This document shows, piece after piece, positions 1 through 6,596 of a stretch of DNA of 14,395 bases; position 1 is the stretch's first letter, and every line of letters starts with the position of its first letter. This DNA comes from an uncultured Sphingomonas sp. Its GTDB lineage: Bacteria > Pseudomonadota > Alphaproteobacteria > Sphingomonadales > Sphingomonadaceae. Below the pieces are notes generated by a model. It worked only from the letters and a program-made list of their open reading frames with translations, made no database searches and was not told the origin of the DNA. Location of the stretch: NCBI RefSeq assembly GCF_946478955.1, contig NZ_CAMLDL010000033.1, forward strand, positions 1-14,395. Reading direction: 5' to 3'. Both the position numbers and the translations under genes were made by a program.

Positions 1-79
1 GGCCGTAATAGCCCTTCGCCTGCTCCAGGATCCTCTTGTGCTTGGCGCGGGTGGTTACACCCCGTTTGACGCGTGCCAT
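1..79 (-). CDS. rplT: 50S ribosomal protein L20, N-terminal fragment
   Basis: Only the first 26 codons are inside the window; the gene continues past the left edge. The translated start, [20 protein letters not shown] followed by AKGYYG, is the characteristic basic N-terminus of L20, a primary binder of 23S rRNA needed early in large-subunit assembly. The ATG lies 12 bases after the rpmI stop. A strong AAGGAGG Shine-Dalgarno (87-93, minus) overlaps that stop codon, so translation of the two genes is probably coupled. L35 followed by L20 is a near-universal bacterial pair, which supports the call despite the short visible length. In many alphaproteobacteria pheS and pheT follow, but that part is outside the window. 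Confidence 0.96.
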   Translation of the reverse strand, partial: MARVKRGVTTRAKHKRILEQAKGYYG

Positions 80-91
80 GTCTCGGCCTCC

Positions 92-295
92 TTACTTCAG
101 GCCGTACGGGGCCCAGGCCTTCACGCGCGCCACGTCGGCGTCGGCGAGAATTTCTGTGCCGCGGTTCTGGCGGATGTACTTGGCGTTGTGGCTGATCAGC
201 CGGTGGCGCTTGCCCGCCACCCCATGCTTGATCTTGCCGGTCGCCGTGAGCTTGAAGCGCTTTTTGACGCCGCTCTTGGTCTTCAGCTTGGGCAT
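92..295 (-). CDS. rpmI: 50S ribosomal protein L35
   Basis: This is a 67-residue, very basic protein opening MPKLKTKSGVKKRFKLTATG, with the later GKRHRLISHNAKYIRQNRGT block that is typical of L35. The length is normal for the family (about 64-67 residues). It is a structural component of the large ribosomal subunit. The ATG is preceded by AAGGAG at a good distance (revcomp context AACAAGGAGACGAAAATG). It heads the rpmI-rplT pair, with a 162-bp upstream stretch (296-457) holding a likely promoter and a small leader hairpin. infC, which precedes rpmI in many bacteria, is not here; the upstream neighbour is an unrelated N-acetyltransferase gene. Confidence 0.97.
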   Translation of the reverse strand: MPKLKTKSGVKKRFKLTATGKIKHGVAGKRHRLISHNAKYIRQNRGTEILADADVARVKAWAPYGLK

Positions 296-384
296 TTTCG
301 TCTCCTTGTTGCCCGCAATGGTTTCCCACGGGGCGACGTTATCAACCTGCCACGGCAGCCCTCACTGGCCGGGCCGGTTGTGTC

Positions 385-400
385 TTCCAACAATTTGGAA
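385..400 (-). repeat. Small inverted repeat in the rpmI leader
   Basis: TTCCAA, four bases, then TTGGAA forms a perfect 6-bp stem on either strand; on the minus strand a seventh T-G pair is possible. If the promoter call at 410-437 is right, this hairpin starts only about 3 bases from the 5' end of the rpmI-rplT mRNA. A 5'-terminal stem can protect an mRNA or serve in autoregulation by L20, but neither is shown by sequence alone. It is not a terminator: no T-run follows it on the minus strand. Confidence 0.35.
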
Positions 401-409
401 AGCCGCGCG

Positions 410-437
410 CCTATAGCAGAGGGCGCGGAGAAGGCAA
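410..437 (-). promoter_or_regulatory. Candidate sigma-70 type promoter for rpmI-rplT
   Basis: On the minus strand, TTGCCT (437-432) and TATAGG (415-410) are separated by 16 bases and resemble -35 and -10 elements. The predicted start near 403 would give a leader of roughly 105 bases before the rpmI ATG. This is the only good promoter-like pair in the 162-bp gap between nat and rpmI. It is a pattern match only. Confidence 0.45.
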
Positions 438-457
438 GATGCGGCCGCTAGTGAGGA

Positions 458-1297
458 TCAAGCAGCGGCCAATGGATCGCCGGGTGCGAACAGGGCGACA
501 TGGCGTTCGCATATTGTCGGCCAAAGCGATGCAACCTCTGGCACATCAAGACCGAATTGATCGCGCAGGAGCGTTACCAGTTCGCCCGCGGTGCCAATAA
601 GGCGTTTTTCTTCGGTAGTGCCATGGCGCTCGCTATACACCCGGCCGCGCAGGGTTGCATGGGCGGCGCCCCTACGCTGCTGCGTGACGAGGTTCATTAC
701 AAATGGCGATTCGGCGTCGCGTTGCTGCCATTCGCATTTTGTGGCCAATCGCTCTTCATCGGCGGGCTCGTCACGAAAATCGAAACTGAAAGGCGAATCG
801 CCAAATCGTTCTTCAAACCGCCACCAATGATCGTCGGTTTTCGCCAGGGAAATCTCATAAGGCGGGTGGCGCCAAAACCCGCTTGCAAGTGGGATCGGTT
901 CGGCCTGACTGCCGCCAAAGCCCACGTCAACCAGCCAGCGACCGTTGCATTCAACCACCAGCGTCAGATGGTTGCCCATCATTACATCGCCGCGCGCCGC
1001 CCGCATCACGCCGGCGGTGCGGCGAGCGACATCGTAGCCCATGGCATGAAGCGCCGTGCCAAGTAGGCCGTTCTGCTCATAACACCAACCACCTCGGCGC
1101 CCGATGACAAGTTTTTCAAATATTGCTGCGATATCCATCGACACCGGCCGACCAAGCTGGACGTCGATATTCTCAAAAGGGAATGCTTCGCTGTGCCCGC
1201 GCATAACGGCAGTAAGATTGCGCAGATCGGGCCGGTCTGGATATGGAACCGCAATCCGGTCCAGATAGAGGCGCAGCTGTTCATCAGTCATCGTCAT
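458..1297 (-). CDS. nat: Arylamine N-acetyltransferase
   Basis: The enzyme transfers acetyl from acetyl-CoA to arylamines or hydrazines through a cysteine thioester. The family catalytic triad is visible: Cys72 in RRGGWCYEQN, His110 in GNHLTLVV and Asp124 in LVDVGFGG, at the canonical spacing (about 69, 107 and 122). The 279 residues match the usual length of about 275-285. The frame is open upstream to an ATG at 1333, but that start has no properly spaced ribosome-binding site and would add 12 basic residues (MTRRRKLKGRNP) ahead of the usual N-terminus. The ATG at 1297 (MTMTDEQLRLYL) is preferred, with a weak GGGCGGAA upstream. It lies 105 bp downstream of prs on the same strand. No clear terminator separates them, so co-transcription is possible. 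The natural substrate is unknown. Confidence 0.93.
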   Translation of the reverse strand: MTMTDEQLRLYLDRIAVPYPDRPDLRNLTAVMRGHSEAFPFENIDVQLGRPVSMDIAAIFEKLVIGRRGGWCYEQNGLLGTALHAMGYDVARRTAGVMRAARGDVMMGNHLTLVVECNGRWLVDVGFGGSQAEPIPLASGFWRHPPYEISLAKTDDHWWRFEERFGDSPFSFDFRDEPADEERLATKCEWQQRDAESPFVMNLVTQQRRGAAHATLRGRVYSERHGTTEEKRLIGTAGELVTLLRDQFGLDVPEVASLWPTICERHVALFAPGDPLAAA

Positions 1298-1402
1298 GGG
1301 ATTCCGCCCTTTCAATTTACGGCGTCGCGTCATCCCTTACTGACTTGTCGGCCTTGCTGGCTTGCCACGTCGCGCCTTATCGCGCCCCGCTGCCCGGCCG
1401 TT

Positions 1403-2335
1403 CTAGTCGAACAGGCTGGACACCGAACTTTCGTCCGCGATCCGGTGAATCGCCTCGCCGAACAGGGGGGCAATCGTCAGGCGGCGGATCTTACCGCCTT
1501 GAGACAGGCCCTCGCGCCAGATGGTGTCGGTGACGACCAGTTCGGTCAACACGCTATTGGCGACCCGGCTTTCTGCCGCGCCCGACAATACGCCGTGACT
1601 GCAATAGGCGAGCACTTCGGTCGCGCCCTGTTCCTTCAGTGCGGCGGCGGCATTGCACAGCGTGCCGGCCGAATCGACGATATCGTCGACCAGGATGCAG
1701 CAATGACCCTCTACGTCGCCGATGATGTTCATCACCTCCGATTCGCCGGCGCGCTCGCGGCGCTTGTCGACAATGGCCAGCGGCGCGTTGTCGAGCCGCT
1801 TGGCAAGGCTGCGCGCGCGAACCACGCCGCCAACGTCGGGCGACACAACCATCAGCTTCTTGCCGGAATGGTGGGCCTGAATATCGGCGGCCATGACGGG
1901 CGCGGCCCACAAATTGTCCGTCGGAATGTCGAAGAAGCCCTGAATCTGCCCCGCGTGCAGGTCCATTGTTAACACGCGGTCGGCGCCGGCGGTGGTGATA
2001 ATATCGGCCACGAGCTTCGCGGATATCGGCGTGCGCGGTCCGGGCTTTCGGTCTTGGCGGGCATAGCCGAAGTAGGGAATGACCGCGGTGATGCGCTTGG
2101 CCGACGCCCGCTTCAGTGCGTCGATGCAGATCAGGAGCTCCATCAAATTGTCATTGGTGGGGAAGCTGGTCGATTGAATCACGAACACATCTTCGCCGCG
2201 GACATTTTCATGAACTTCGACAAACACTTCCTCGTCGGCGAAGCGGCGGACACTCGCCTGGGTCAAGGGCATGTCGAGGTAATCGGCGATCGCCTTCGCA
2301 AGCGGAAGGTTGGAGTTTCCGGCGAGGAGCTTCAT
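1403..2335 (-). CDS. prs: Ribose-phosphate pyrophosphokinase (PRPP synthetase)
   Basis: It makes 5-phosphoribosyl-1-pyrophosphate from ribose 5-phosphate and ATP, the precursor of purines, pyrimidines, histidine, tryptophan and NAD. The 310 residues match class I PRPP synthetases. Visible hallmarks are [10 protein letters not shown] (31-40), the ATP-loop region YARQDRK (91-97), the metal-binding His127 in [12 protein letters not shown], the flexible-loop lysine and arginine (K191, R193), and the PRPP-binding loop [11 protein letters not shown] (215-225). The start ATG gives the standard MKLLAGNSN opening; its ribosome-binding site is weak (GGGATCG). The gene diverges from nadE, whose product also belongs to NAD metabolism, across a 99-bp gap. 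Two minus-strand TTGCCC copies (2397-2392 and 2390-2385) could serve as -35 elements, but no convincing -10 follows. Confidence 0.97.
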   Translation of the reverse strand: MKLLAGNSNLPLAKAIADYLDMPLTQASVRRFADEEVFVEVHENVRGEDVFVIQSTSFPTNDNLMELLICIDALKRASAKRITAVIPYFGYARQDRKPGPRTPISAKLVADIITTAGADRVLTMDLHAGQIQGFFDIPTDNLWAAPVMAADIQAHHSGKKLMVVSPDVGGVVRARSLAKRLDNAPLAIVDKRRERAGESEVMNIIGDVEGHCCILVDDIVDSAGTLCNAAAALKEQGATEVLAYCSHGVLSGAAESRVANSVLTELVVTDTIWREGLSQGGKIRRLTIAPLFGEAIHRIADESSVSSLFD

Positions 2336-2399
2336 TGTGACGATCCCGTGAATAGGTGCAGATCGGTCCCTTAGACAGGGTCAGGGGCAAAGGGCAAGG

Positions 2400-2427
2400 T
2401 TGCGCAGGCGGCTTGCCGCGCTAAAGC
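2400..2427 (+). promoter_or_regulatory. Candidate promoter giving a leaderless nadE mRNA
   Basis: TTGCGC (2400-2405), 16 bases, then TAAAGC (2422-2427) resembles a -35/-10 pair. The expected transcription start, about seven bases after the -10, falls at 2434-2435, which is the GTG start codon of nadE. No Shine-Dalgarno-like bases occur before that GTG (GCAAATTTT). The pattern fits a leaderless transcript. The -35 match is moderate and the -10 weak, so this needs 5'-end mapping. Confidence 0.35.
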
Positions 2428-2434
2428 AAATTTT

Positions 2435-4078
2435 GTGACCGATACGCTCAAGATTGCGCTCGCGCAGACGAACCAGAAAGTCGGCGATCTCGCCGGAAAT
2501 GCCGCCCGGATGCTTGATTGGCGGGCGAGGGCGGCGAAGGCCGGGGCCGACCTGGTAATGTTCCCGGAAATGCAGCTGCCCGGCTATCCGTCGGAAGATT
2601 TGGTGCTGAAACCGGAATATGTGCGGCAGGTGATGGAACTTGCCGAGCGGCTGGTCGACGCGACCGCGGACGGCGGACCGGCGATGCTGTTCGGGTCGAT
2701 CCACAATGCCGGCGGGCTGAATTACAACTGCATGATTTTGGCCGACGGTGGGCGGATCGTCGGTCGGACCTTGAAGCATGAGCTACCCAACTATGGCACC
2801 TTCGACGAGAAGCGGATTTTCGCGTCGGGCCCACTGCCGTCGCCGATTGTCTATAAGGGCGTGAAACTCGGCATTCCGATCTGCGAGGATATCTGGCTGG
2901 AGCCGGTCTGCGCCCATCTTGCCCGTGAAGGGGCGGAGATGTTGCTGGTGCCGAACGGCAGCCCGTTCGAGATCGACAAGGACGATCTGCGCCAACGGCT
3001 TGTGCGGGACCGCGTCGTCGAAACGGGACTCCCTCTCGCCTATCTGAATCGCGTTGGCGGTCAGGATGAACTGGTTTTCGACGGGTCGAGCTTCGTGACC
3101 AATGACGACGGAACGCACGTCGTGCAGATGCCCGACTGGGTCGAGGCGCTGGCCATCACCGAATGGCAGCGGACCGGCAACGGCTGGAAATGCATGCCTG
3201 GCAAGATCGAGAAACTGTCGCCCTTCCCGGAGGATATGTATCAGGCGATGACGGTCGCGCTGCGCGACTATGTCAACGACAATGGCTTCCCCGGCGTGAT
3301 CCTCGGCCTCAGCGGCGGGATCGACAGCGCCTTGTCCGCAGCAGTTGCGGTTGATGCGCTTGGCCCCGACCGCGTGTGGTGCGTGATGATGCCGTCCAAA
3401 TATACCAGCGACACCAGCGTCGAGGATGCGCAGGAATGCGCGAACCTGCTCGGCTGCAAGCATGAGGTGATTCCGATCGTGCCCGGCGTGAAGGGGCTGG
3501 AACACATGGTCCCCGACGCCTCCCAACTGGCGCAGGAGAATATCCAGGCGCGGCTGCGGATGGTGACGCTGATGGCGCTGTCGAACAGCAAGGGGCACAT
3601 GCTGCTTACCACCGGTAACAAGAGCGAAATGAGCGTGGGTTACGCCACCCTCTATGGCGATATGGCGGGCGGATATTCGGTGTTGAAGGACGCCTATAAG
3701 ACCACAGTGTTTGCACTGTCGCGTTGGCGCAACGCCAATAAGCCCAAGGGCGCGCTCGGCCCCGATGGACCGGTGATGCCGCAGCGGGTGATCGACAAGC
3801 CGCCGACCGCGGAACTTCGCGCCAATCAGAAGGATGAGGACAGCCTCCCGCCTTACCCCTTGCTTGACCGGATGCTCGATGCGCTCGTCGAAAAGGAATT
3901 GTCGGTGGCGGAGACGGCGCGCGTGACCGGCGCGGACATTGAACTGGTTGCGGAGATTCAGAAGAAGCTGCTCCGCGCGGAGTATAAGCGCCGCCAAGCC
4001 CCGCCGGGGGTGAAGCTCGGCAGCCGCAATTTCGGCCGCGATCGCCGCTACCCGATTACCAACGCCTTTTTCGGCTAA
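2435..4078 (+). CDS. nadE: Glutamine-dependent NAD+ synthase
   Basis: It catalyses the last step of NAD synthesis, amidating deamido-NAD with ammonia released from glutamine. It has two domains. Residues 1 to about 260 form a nitrilase-type glutaminase with the triad Glu45 (FPEMQLPGYPSEDL), Lys114 (LKHELPNY) and Cys150 (PICEDIW). Residues about 270-547 form the NAD synthase domain with the ATP-pyrophosphatase P-loop LSGGIDSA (serine at 293) and the TTGNKSEMSVGYATLYGDMAGG block. The 547 residues match the two-domain proteobacterial form. The GTG at 2435 is the only start that keeps the first beta-strand (LKIALAQTNQ). No ribosome-binding site precedes it, and a candidate promoter sits just upstream, so the mRNA may be leaderless. 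gltX follows after 49 bp on the same strand. Confidence 0.97.
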   Translation: MTDTLKIALAQTNQKVGDLAGNAARMLDWRARAAKAGADLVMFPEMQLPGYPSEDLVLKPEYVRQVMELAERLVDATADGGPAMLFGSIHNAGGLNYNCMILADGGRIVGRTLKHELPNYGTFDEKRIFASGPLPSPIVYKGVKLGIPICEDIWLEPVCAHLAREGAEMLLVPNGSPFEIDKDDLRQRLVRDRVVETGLPLAYLNRVGGQDELVFDGSSFVTNDDGTHVVQMPDWVEALAITEWQRTGNGWKCMPGKIEKLSPFPEDMYQAMTVALRDYVNDNGFPGVILGLSGGIDSALSAAVAVDALGPDRVWCVMMPSKYTSDTSVEDAQECANLLGCKHEVIPIVPGVKGLEHMVPDASQLAQENIQARLRMVTLMALSNSKGHMLLTTGNKSEMSVGYATLYGDMAGGYSVLKDAYKTTVFALSRWRNANKPKGALGPDGPVMPQRVIDKPPTAELRANQKDEDSLPPYPLLDRMLDALVEKELSVAETARVTGADIELVAEIQKKLLRAEYKRRQAPPGVKLGSRNFGRDRRYPITNAFFG

Positions 4079-4100
4079 TCAGCAAGCGCTTCACCCGCTG

Positions 4101-4112
4101 GCGCTTAGGCGC
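4101..4112. repeat. 12-mer GCGCTTAGGCGC between nadE and gltX
   Basis: The same 12 bases occur, as the reverse complement GCGCCTAAGCGC, at 9926-9937 in the ribH/ene-reductase junction. Both copies sit between genes. The ends (GCGC) are self-complementary, so a tiny hairpin is possible. Two copies in 14 kb could be chance in GC-rich DNA. Confidence 0.3.
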
Positions 4113-4127
4113 TAGGGCGTCGGTCCT

Positions 4128-5441
4128 ATGACCGTAACTACCCGCTTCGCGCCATCGCCGACTGGCCGACTTCACGTCGGCAATATACGCACCGCGCTTC
4201 ATAATGCCTTGTTTGCAATGAAGCATGGCGGGCGGTTCCTGCTGCGCATCGACGATACGGATGGCGAGCGGAGCCGGGAGGAATATGTCGAGTCGATCCG
4301 CGCGGATCTCGCTTGGCTCGGCCTCGACCCGGCTGGCGAACAGCGCCAGTCGCAACGGTTTGACCTTTATGAGCGGGAGTTTGAGCGGCTGAAGGCGGCG
4401 GGGCGGGTCTATGCCTGTTACGAAACGCCGGATGAGCTTGAGCTTCGCCGCAAGGTGCTGCTCGGGCGCGGCCTGGCGCCGGTTTATGAGCGCAAGCCGG
4501 AAGGGTCGCCTGTGCCCGAAGGCGTCGCCCCGCACTGGCGCTTCAAGCTTGACCATGATGCTGGCATCGAATGGGACGACCTCATCCGTGGGCATCAGAA
4601 ATTCGACCCGACGTTGCTCAGCGATCCGGTCATTCGGCGCGCTGACGGCAGCTGGCTTTATATGCTGCCCTCCGTCATCGATGATATCGACATGGGCGTA
4701 ACGCACATCGTCCGCGGGGAGGACCATGTCACCAACAGCGCGACCCAGCTGCAGATGTTTGATGCCCTTGGCGCAGCGCGTCCGGCGATGGCCCACGAGG
4801 CACTGCTTGTTGCGGCAGAGGGAAAGCTGTCGAAACGGCTCGGATCGGATGGCGTTGGCGCGATGCGCGACGCCGGCTTGGAGCCAATGGCGCTCAATTC
4901 GCTGCTCGCAAGGCTCGGCACCTCGCAGCCGGTCGAACCCAAAGCGGCGCTGGCCGAGCTGGCGGATGGATTTGACTTTGCCCACTTCGGCCGCGCGCCC
5001 GCCCATTTCGATCTGGTGGAAGTAGAACAGCTCAACGCCAAGCTGCTGCACCATTTTGAATATGCTGACGTTGCCGCGCGCCTCCCAAAGGATATTGGTG
5101 AGGCTGAGTGGAACGCCCTGCGCGGCAATCTGGCGCATTTGGACGAGGCAGTGGACTGGCTGCCCATTCTCCACGGCGACATTGATAGCCCGCCAATGGC
5201 CGAGGAGGATCGCGCATTTCTTCTCGATGCGGTAGCCGCTGCCAACGCCCTCAACTGGGACGGGAATCCCTGGGCAGAGCTGACCGGCGCGTTGAAGACG
5301 TCAACCGGACGGAAGGGAAAATCGCTTTTTCTTCCGCTCCGCCTTGCGCTTACCGGACTCGATCATGGACCTGAAATGGCGGCCCTACTGCCAATCATCG
5401 GTCGGGAACGCGCTATCGTGCGCTTGACGGCCGCAAGCTAA
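4128..5441 (+). CDS. gltX: Glutamyl-tRNA synthetase (short alphaproteobacterial type)
   Basis: This class I aminoacyl-tRNA synthetase attaches glutamate to tRNA. The N-terminus FAPSPTGRLHVGN (7-19) holds the HIGH-type signature as HVGN. The KMSKS loop appears as KLSKR (233-237) in AEGKLSKRLGS. HIVRGEDHVTNSATQLQMF is the usual catalytic-domain block, and the C-terminal third is the anticodon-binding region. At 437 residues it is shorter than the E. coli enzyme (471). It has only one cysteine that I can find (Cys97), so the zinc-binding cysteines of the E. coli type are absent. Alphaproteobacteria often carry two GltX proteins with divided tRNA specificity, and this could be either the general or the tRNA-Gln-directed one. 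The ATG at 4128 has at best a weak AGGG at 4114-4117. It may be co-transcribed with nadE. Confidence 0.95.
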   Translation: MTVTTRFAPSPTGRLHVGNIRTALHNALFAMKHGGRFLLRIDDTDGERSREEYVESIRADLAWLGLDPAGEQRQSQRFDLYEREFERLKAAGRVYACYETPDELELRRKVLLGRGLAPVYERKPEGSPVPEGVAPHWRFKLDHDAGIEWDDLIRGHQKFDPTLLSDPVIRRADGSWLYMLPSVIDDIDMGVTHIVRGEDHVTNSATQLQMFDALGAARPAMAHEALLVAAEGKLSKRLGSDGVGAMRDAGLEPMALNSLLARLGTSQPVEPKAALAELADGFDFAHFGRAPAHFDLVEVEQLNAKLLHHFEYADVAARLPKDIGEAEWNALRGNLAHLDEAVDWLPILHGDIDSPPMAEEDRAFLLDAVAAANALNWDGNPWAELTGALKTSTGRKGKSLFLPLRLALTGLDHGPEMAALLPIIGRERAIVRLTAAS

Positions 5442-5483
5442 CGCAGTCGGAATCTCGGCGGCTTCACCAAGCAATCGGCGCTC

Positions 5484-5511
5484 TTGTTTGATTAATGTAA
5501 TGATGTATCAT
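5484..5511 (+). promoter_or_regulatory. Candidate promoter of the TonB-like gene
   Basis: TTGTTT (5484-5489), 16 bases, then TATCAT (5506-5511) gives a -35/-10 pair with a good -10. The predicted start near 5518 leaves a leader of about 20 bases that contains AGGAGGAG (5523-5530), a strong ribosome-binding site well placed before the ATG at 5538. The spacer and -10 are covered by the palindrome at 5491-5520, as expected for a repressor site. Confidence 0.5.
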
Positions 5512-5520
5512 TGCATTAAT
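5491..5520. promoter_or_regulatory. 30-bp near-perfect palindrome, probable operator
   Basis: The arms ATTAATGTAATGAT (5491-5504) and ATCATTGCATTAAT (5507-5520) flank a GT centre and mirror each other at 13 of 14 positions; the exception is T5498 against G5513. The element is AT-rich in otherwise GC-rich DNA and covers the -10 and spacer of the probable promoter of the TonB-like gene. Size, symmetry and placement fit a dimeric repressor. A Fur/Zur-family metal regulator is one reasonable guess because TonB genes are often metal-controlled, but the sequence does not identify the protein. No T-run follows, so a terminator for gltX is unlikely. Confidence 0.65.
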
Positions 5521-5537
5521 TCAGGAGGAGAGTCGTC

Positions 5538-6215
5538 ATGCTTGCCTATGCTCCCGACCGTCGGACCCGCGGTGCCTTGGGCCGTTCGCCCCAGACCATG
5601 TCATTTGTCGTAATTGGCCACATCCTGTTGGTTGGCGTCGCACTGACGACCAAAATGACAATGGACCGCTTCACGCCGCAGGGCGGAACGGACGTCACAT
5701 TCCTGCCGAGCCCGCCACCGCCGGAAATCGTCCCGGCGAAAGAAAAGCCGCAACACAAGGCGCCCGCGCAGTCGACGATCGATCATGTCGTCCCCCTAAT
5801 TCCGGCCCGCCCGGCCGATGATGGTATCCGCGTCGATCCGGGTCCGACAATTCCGTCCGGCCCGGTCGCCGGAGAGTCGGTTGAGCCGATTCAACCAAAG
5901 CTGATTGAGCCTCCCCGGTCGGCGCCGGTGCGGATGGCGGCGGTCTTCAACACGCCAGACTCCTTGGTTCGCCCGCCCTATCCAACCGCCAAACTGCGCG
6001 CGGGGGAGGAAACCACCTTGCGACTGAAGCTGACCATCGACGCGAACGGGCGCGTAACCGCCGTCGATCCGGTCGGGCAGGCCGATGCGGCGTTTCTCGC
6101 GGCGGCGCGCAAACATATCATGCGTAGCTGGCGTTACCGGCCGGCAACCGTTGACGGCGTCGCGTCCGGTTCAACAACCGTCATCAATCTCAGCTTCCGG
6201 CTGGAGGACGCCTGA
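5538..6215 (+). CDS. Energy transducer TonB family protein
   Basis: A TonB-type protein passes proton-motive energy from an ExbB/ExbD complex to outer-membrane receptors that import iron chelates, cobalamin or other large nutrients. The order of parts is right. A short cytoplasmic N-terminus (1-20) is followed by one membrane helix (about 21-38). A proline-rich periplasmic stretch (about 56-130) begins with LPSPPPPEIVPAKEKPQ. A C-terminal TonB domain (about 140-222) has PPYPTAKLRAGEE, the strand LRLKLTIDANGRVTAV and the closing SWRYRPATVDG. The 225 residues are typical. AGGAGGAG precedes the ATG. No exbB, exbD or receptor gene is nearby, so which receptors it serves is open. The palindromic promoter region suggests separate regulation from gltX, which ends 96 bp upstream. 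Confidence 0.88.
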   Translation: MLAYAPDRRTRGALGRSPQTMSFVVIGHILLVGVALTTKMTMDRFTPQGGTDVTFLPSPPPPEIVPAKEKPQHKAPAQSTIDHVVPLIPARPADDGIRVDPGPTIPSGPVAGESVEPIQPKLIEPPRSAPVRMAAVFNTPDSLVRPPYPTAKLRAGEETTLRLKLTIDANGRVTAVDPVGQADAAFLAAARKHIMRSWRYRPATVDGVASGSTTVINLSFRLEDA

Positions 6216-6237
6216 TCCCCCCGGATAGGGCGGGGCT

Positions 6238-6250
6238 GGCGAAGTTCGCC
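6238..6250. repeat. Short inverted repeat GGCGAA-G-TTCGCC
   Basis: A perfect 6-bp inverted repeat with a 1-base centre lies between the TonB-like gene and the small membrane protein, just downstream of a G/C-rich patch (6216-6235). There is no T-run after it, so it is not a standard terminator. It could be a protein site or a weak RNA hairpin. Confidence 0.25.
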
Positions 6251-6272
6251 GCCTCGTCCTATCTTGGCACCC

Positions 6273-6596
6273 ATGGCAGTACTTCCTCCCATGTCGAGTC
6301 CGCGCGCGGCGCTGAAGGACCTCAAGGCGTTCATCGGTCAGCGCGGTCGCGAACAGATCTGGGGTTTGGTGATGGCGGTCCTCGTCACAGCCATCATCAT
6401 CGTCATCTTCACGATTGATCCAAAGATCAACACCGCGCCGCCGCCATCGCTCGTCTATGTTGAAAATTATGGGCCAGACCGGACCGACGCGAAGATCAAG
6501 GCCGATCAGCAAAAGGATTCGGCGAAGCGCAACGCGCAGAAGGAAGAGAAGAAGCGCCAGTTCAAGGAGCTGCAGGACAAGCTCGGCATTGAATGA
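6273..6596 (+). CDS. Small single-helix membrane protein of unknown function
   Basis: I do not recognise this 107-residue protein. About 29 residues with several basic ones come first, then one strong membrane helix (about 30-48, IWGLVMAVLVTAIIIVIF). A proline-containing segment (PPPSLVYVENYGPDRTD) and a highly charged, likely coiled-coil tail (about 70-105, rich in K, E, Q and R) follow. By the positive-inside rule the tail should be periplasmic. The frame has a TTG at 6264 and ATGs at 6273 and 6291; none has a Shine-Dalgarno sequence. The TATCTT at 6260-6265 would put a transcript start near 6272, so 6273 may be a leaderless start. Its 3' end overlaps the ribD start. Its layout resembles accessory proteins of envelope systems, but no role can be assigned. 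Confidence 0.75.
   Translation: MAVLPPMSSPRAALKDLKAFIGQRGREQIWGLVMAVLVTAIIIVIFTIDPKINTAPPPSLVYVENYGPDRTDAKIKADQQKDSAKRNAQKEEKKRQFKELQDKLGIE

Noticed and set aside
36..451. Two overlapping plus-strand frames across rplT, rpmI and the gap upstream
   Set aside because: They read through ribosomal protein genes in antisense and have no recognisable product or ribosome-binding site.
1193..1972. 259-codon open frame on the plus strand across nat and prs
   Set aside because: It is antisense to two recognised genes, and its product has no family features.
2783..3997. Long open frame (404 codons) on the minus strand inside nadE
   Set aside because: It lies fully antisense to a clearly recognised enzyme. 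Long antisense frames are expected from GC-rich third positions. The translation resembles no family and is full of R, H and G.
4056..5174. Long open frame (372 codons) on the minus strand inside gltX
   Set aside because: Antisense shadow of the synthetase gene, with low-complexity composition and no ribosome-binding site.
5491..5520. Palindrome as a terminator for gltX
   Set aside because: The stem is AT-rich and no T-run follows; its position over a promoter and before a strong ribosome-binding site fits an operator better.
6415..6588. Upstream extension of the ribD frame to an ATG at 6415
   Set aside because: The extra 58 residues overlap the small membrane protein in another frame, are arginine/serine-rich shadow sequence, and are not part of the RibD family.
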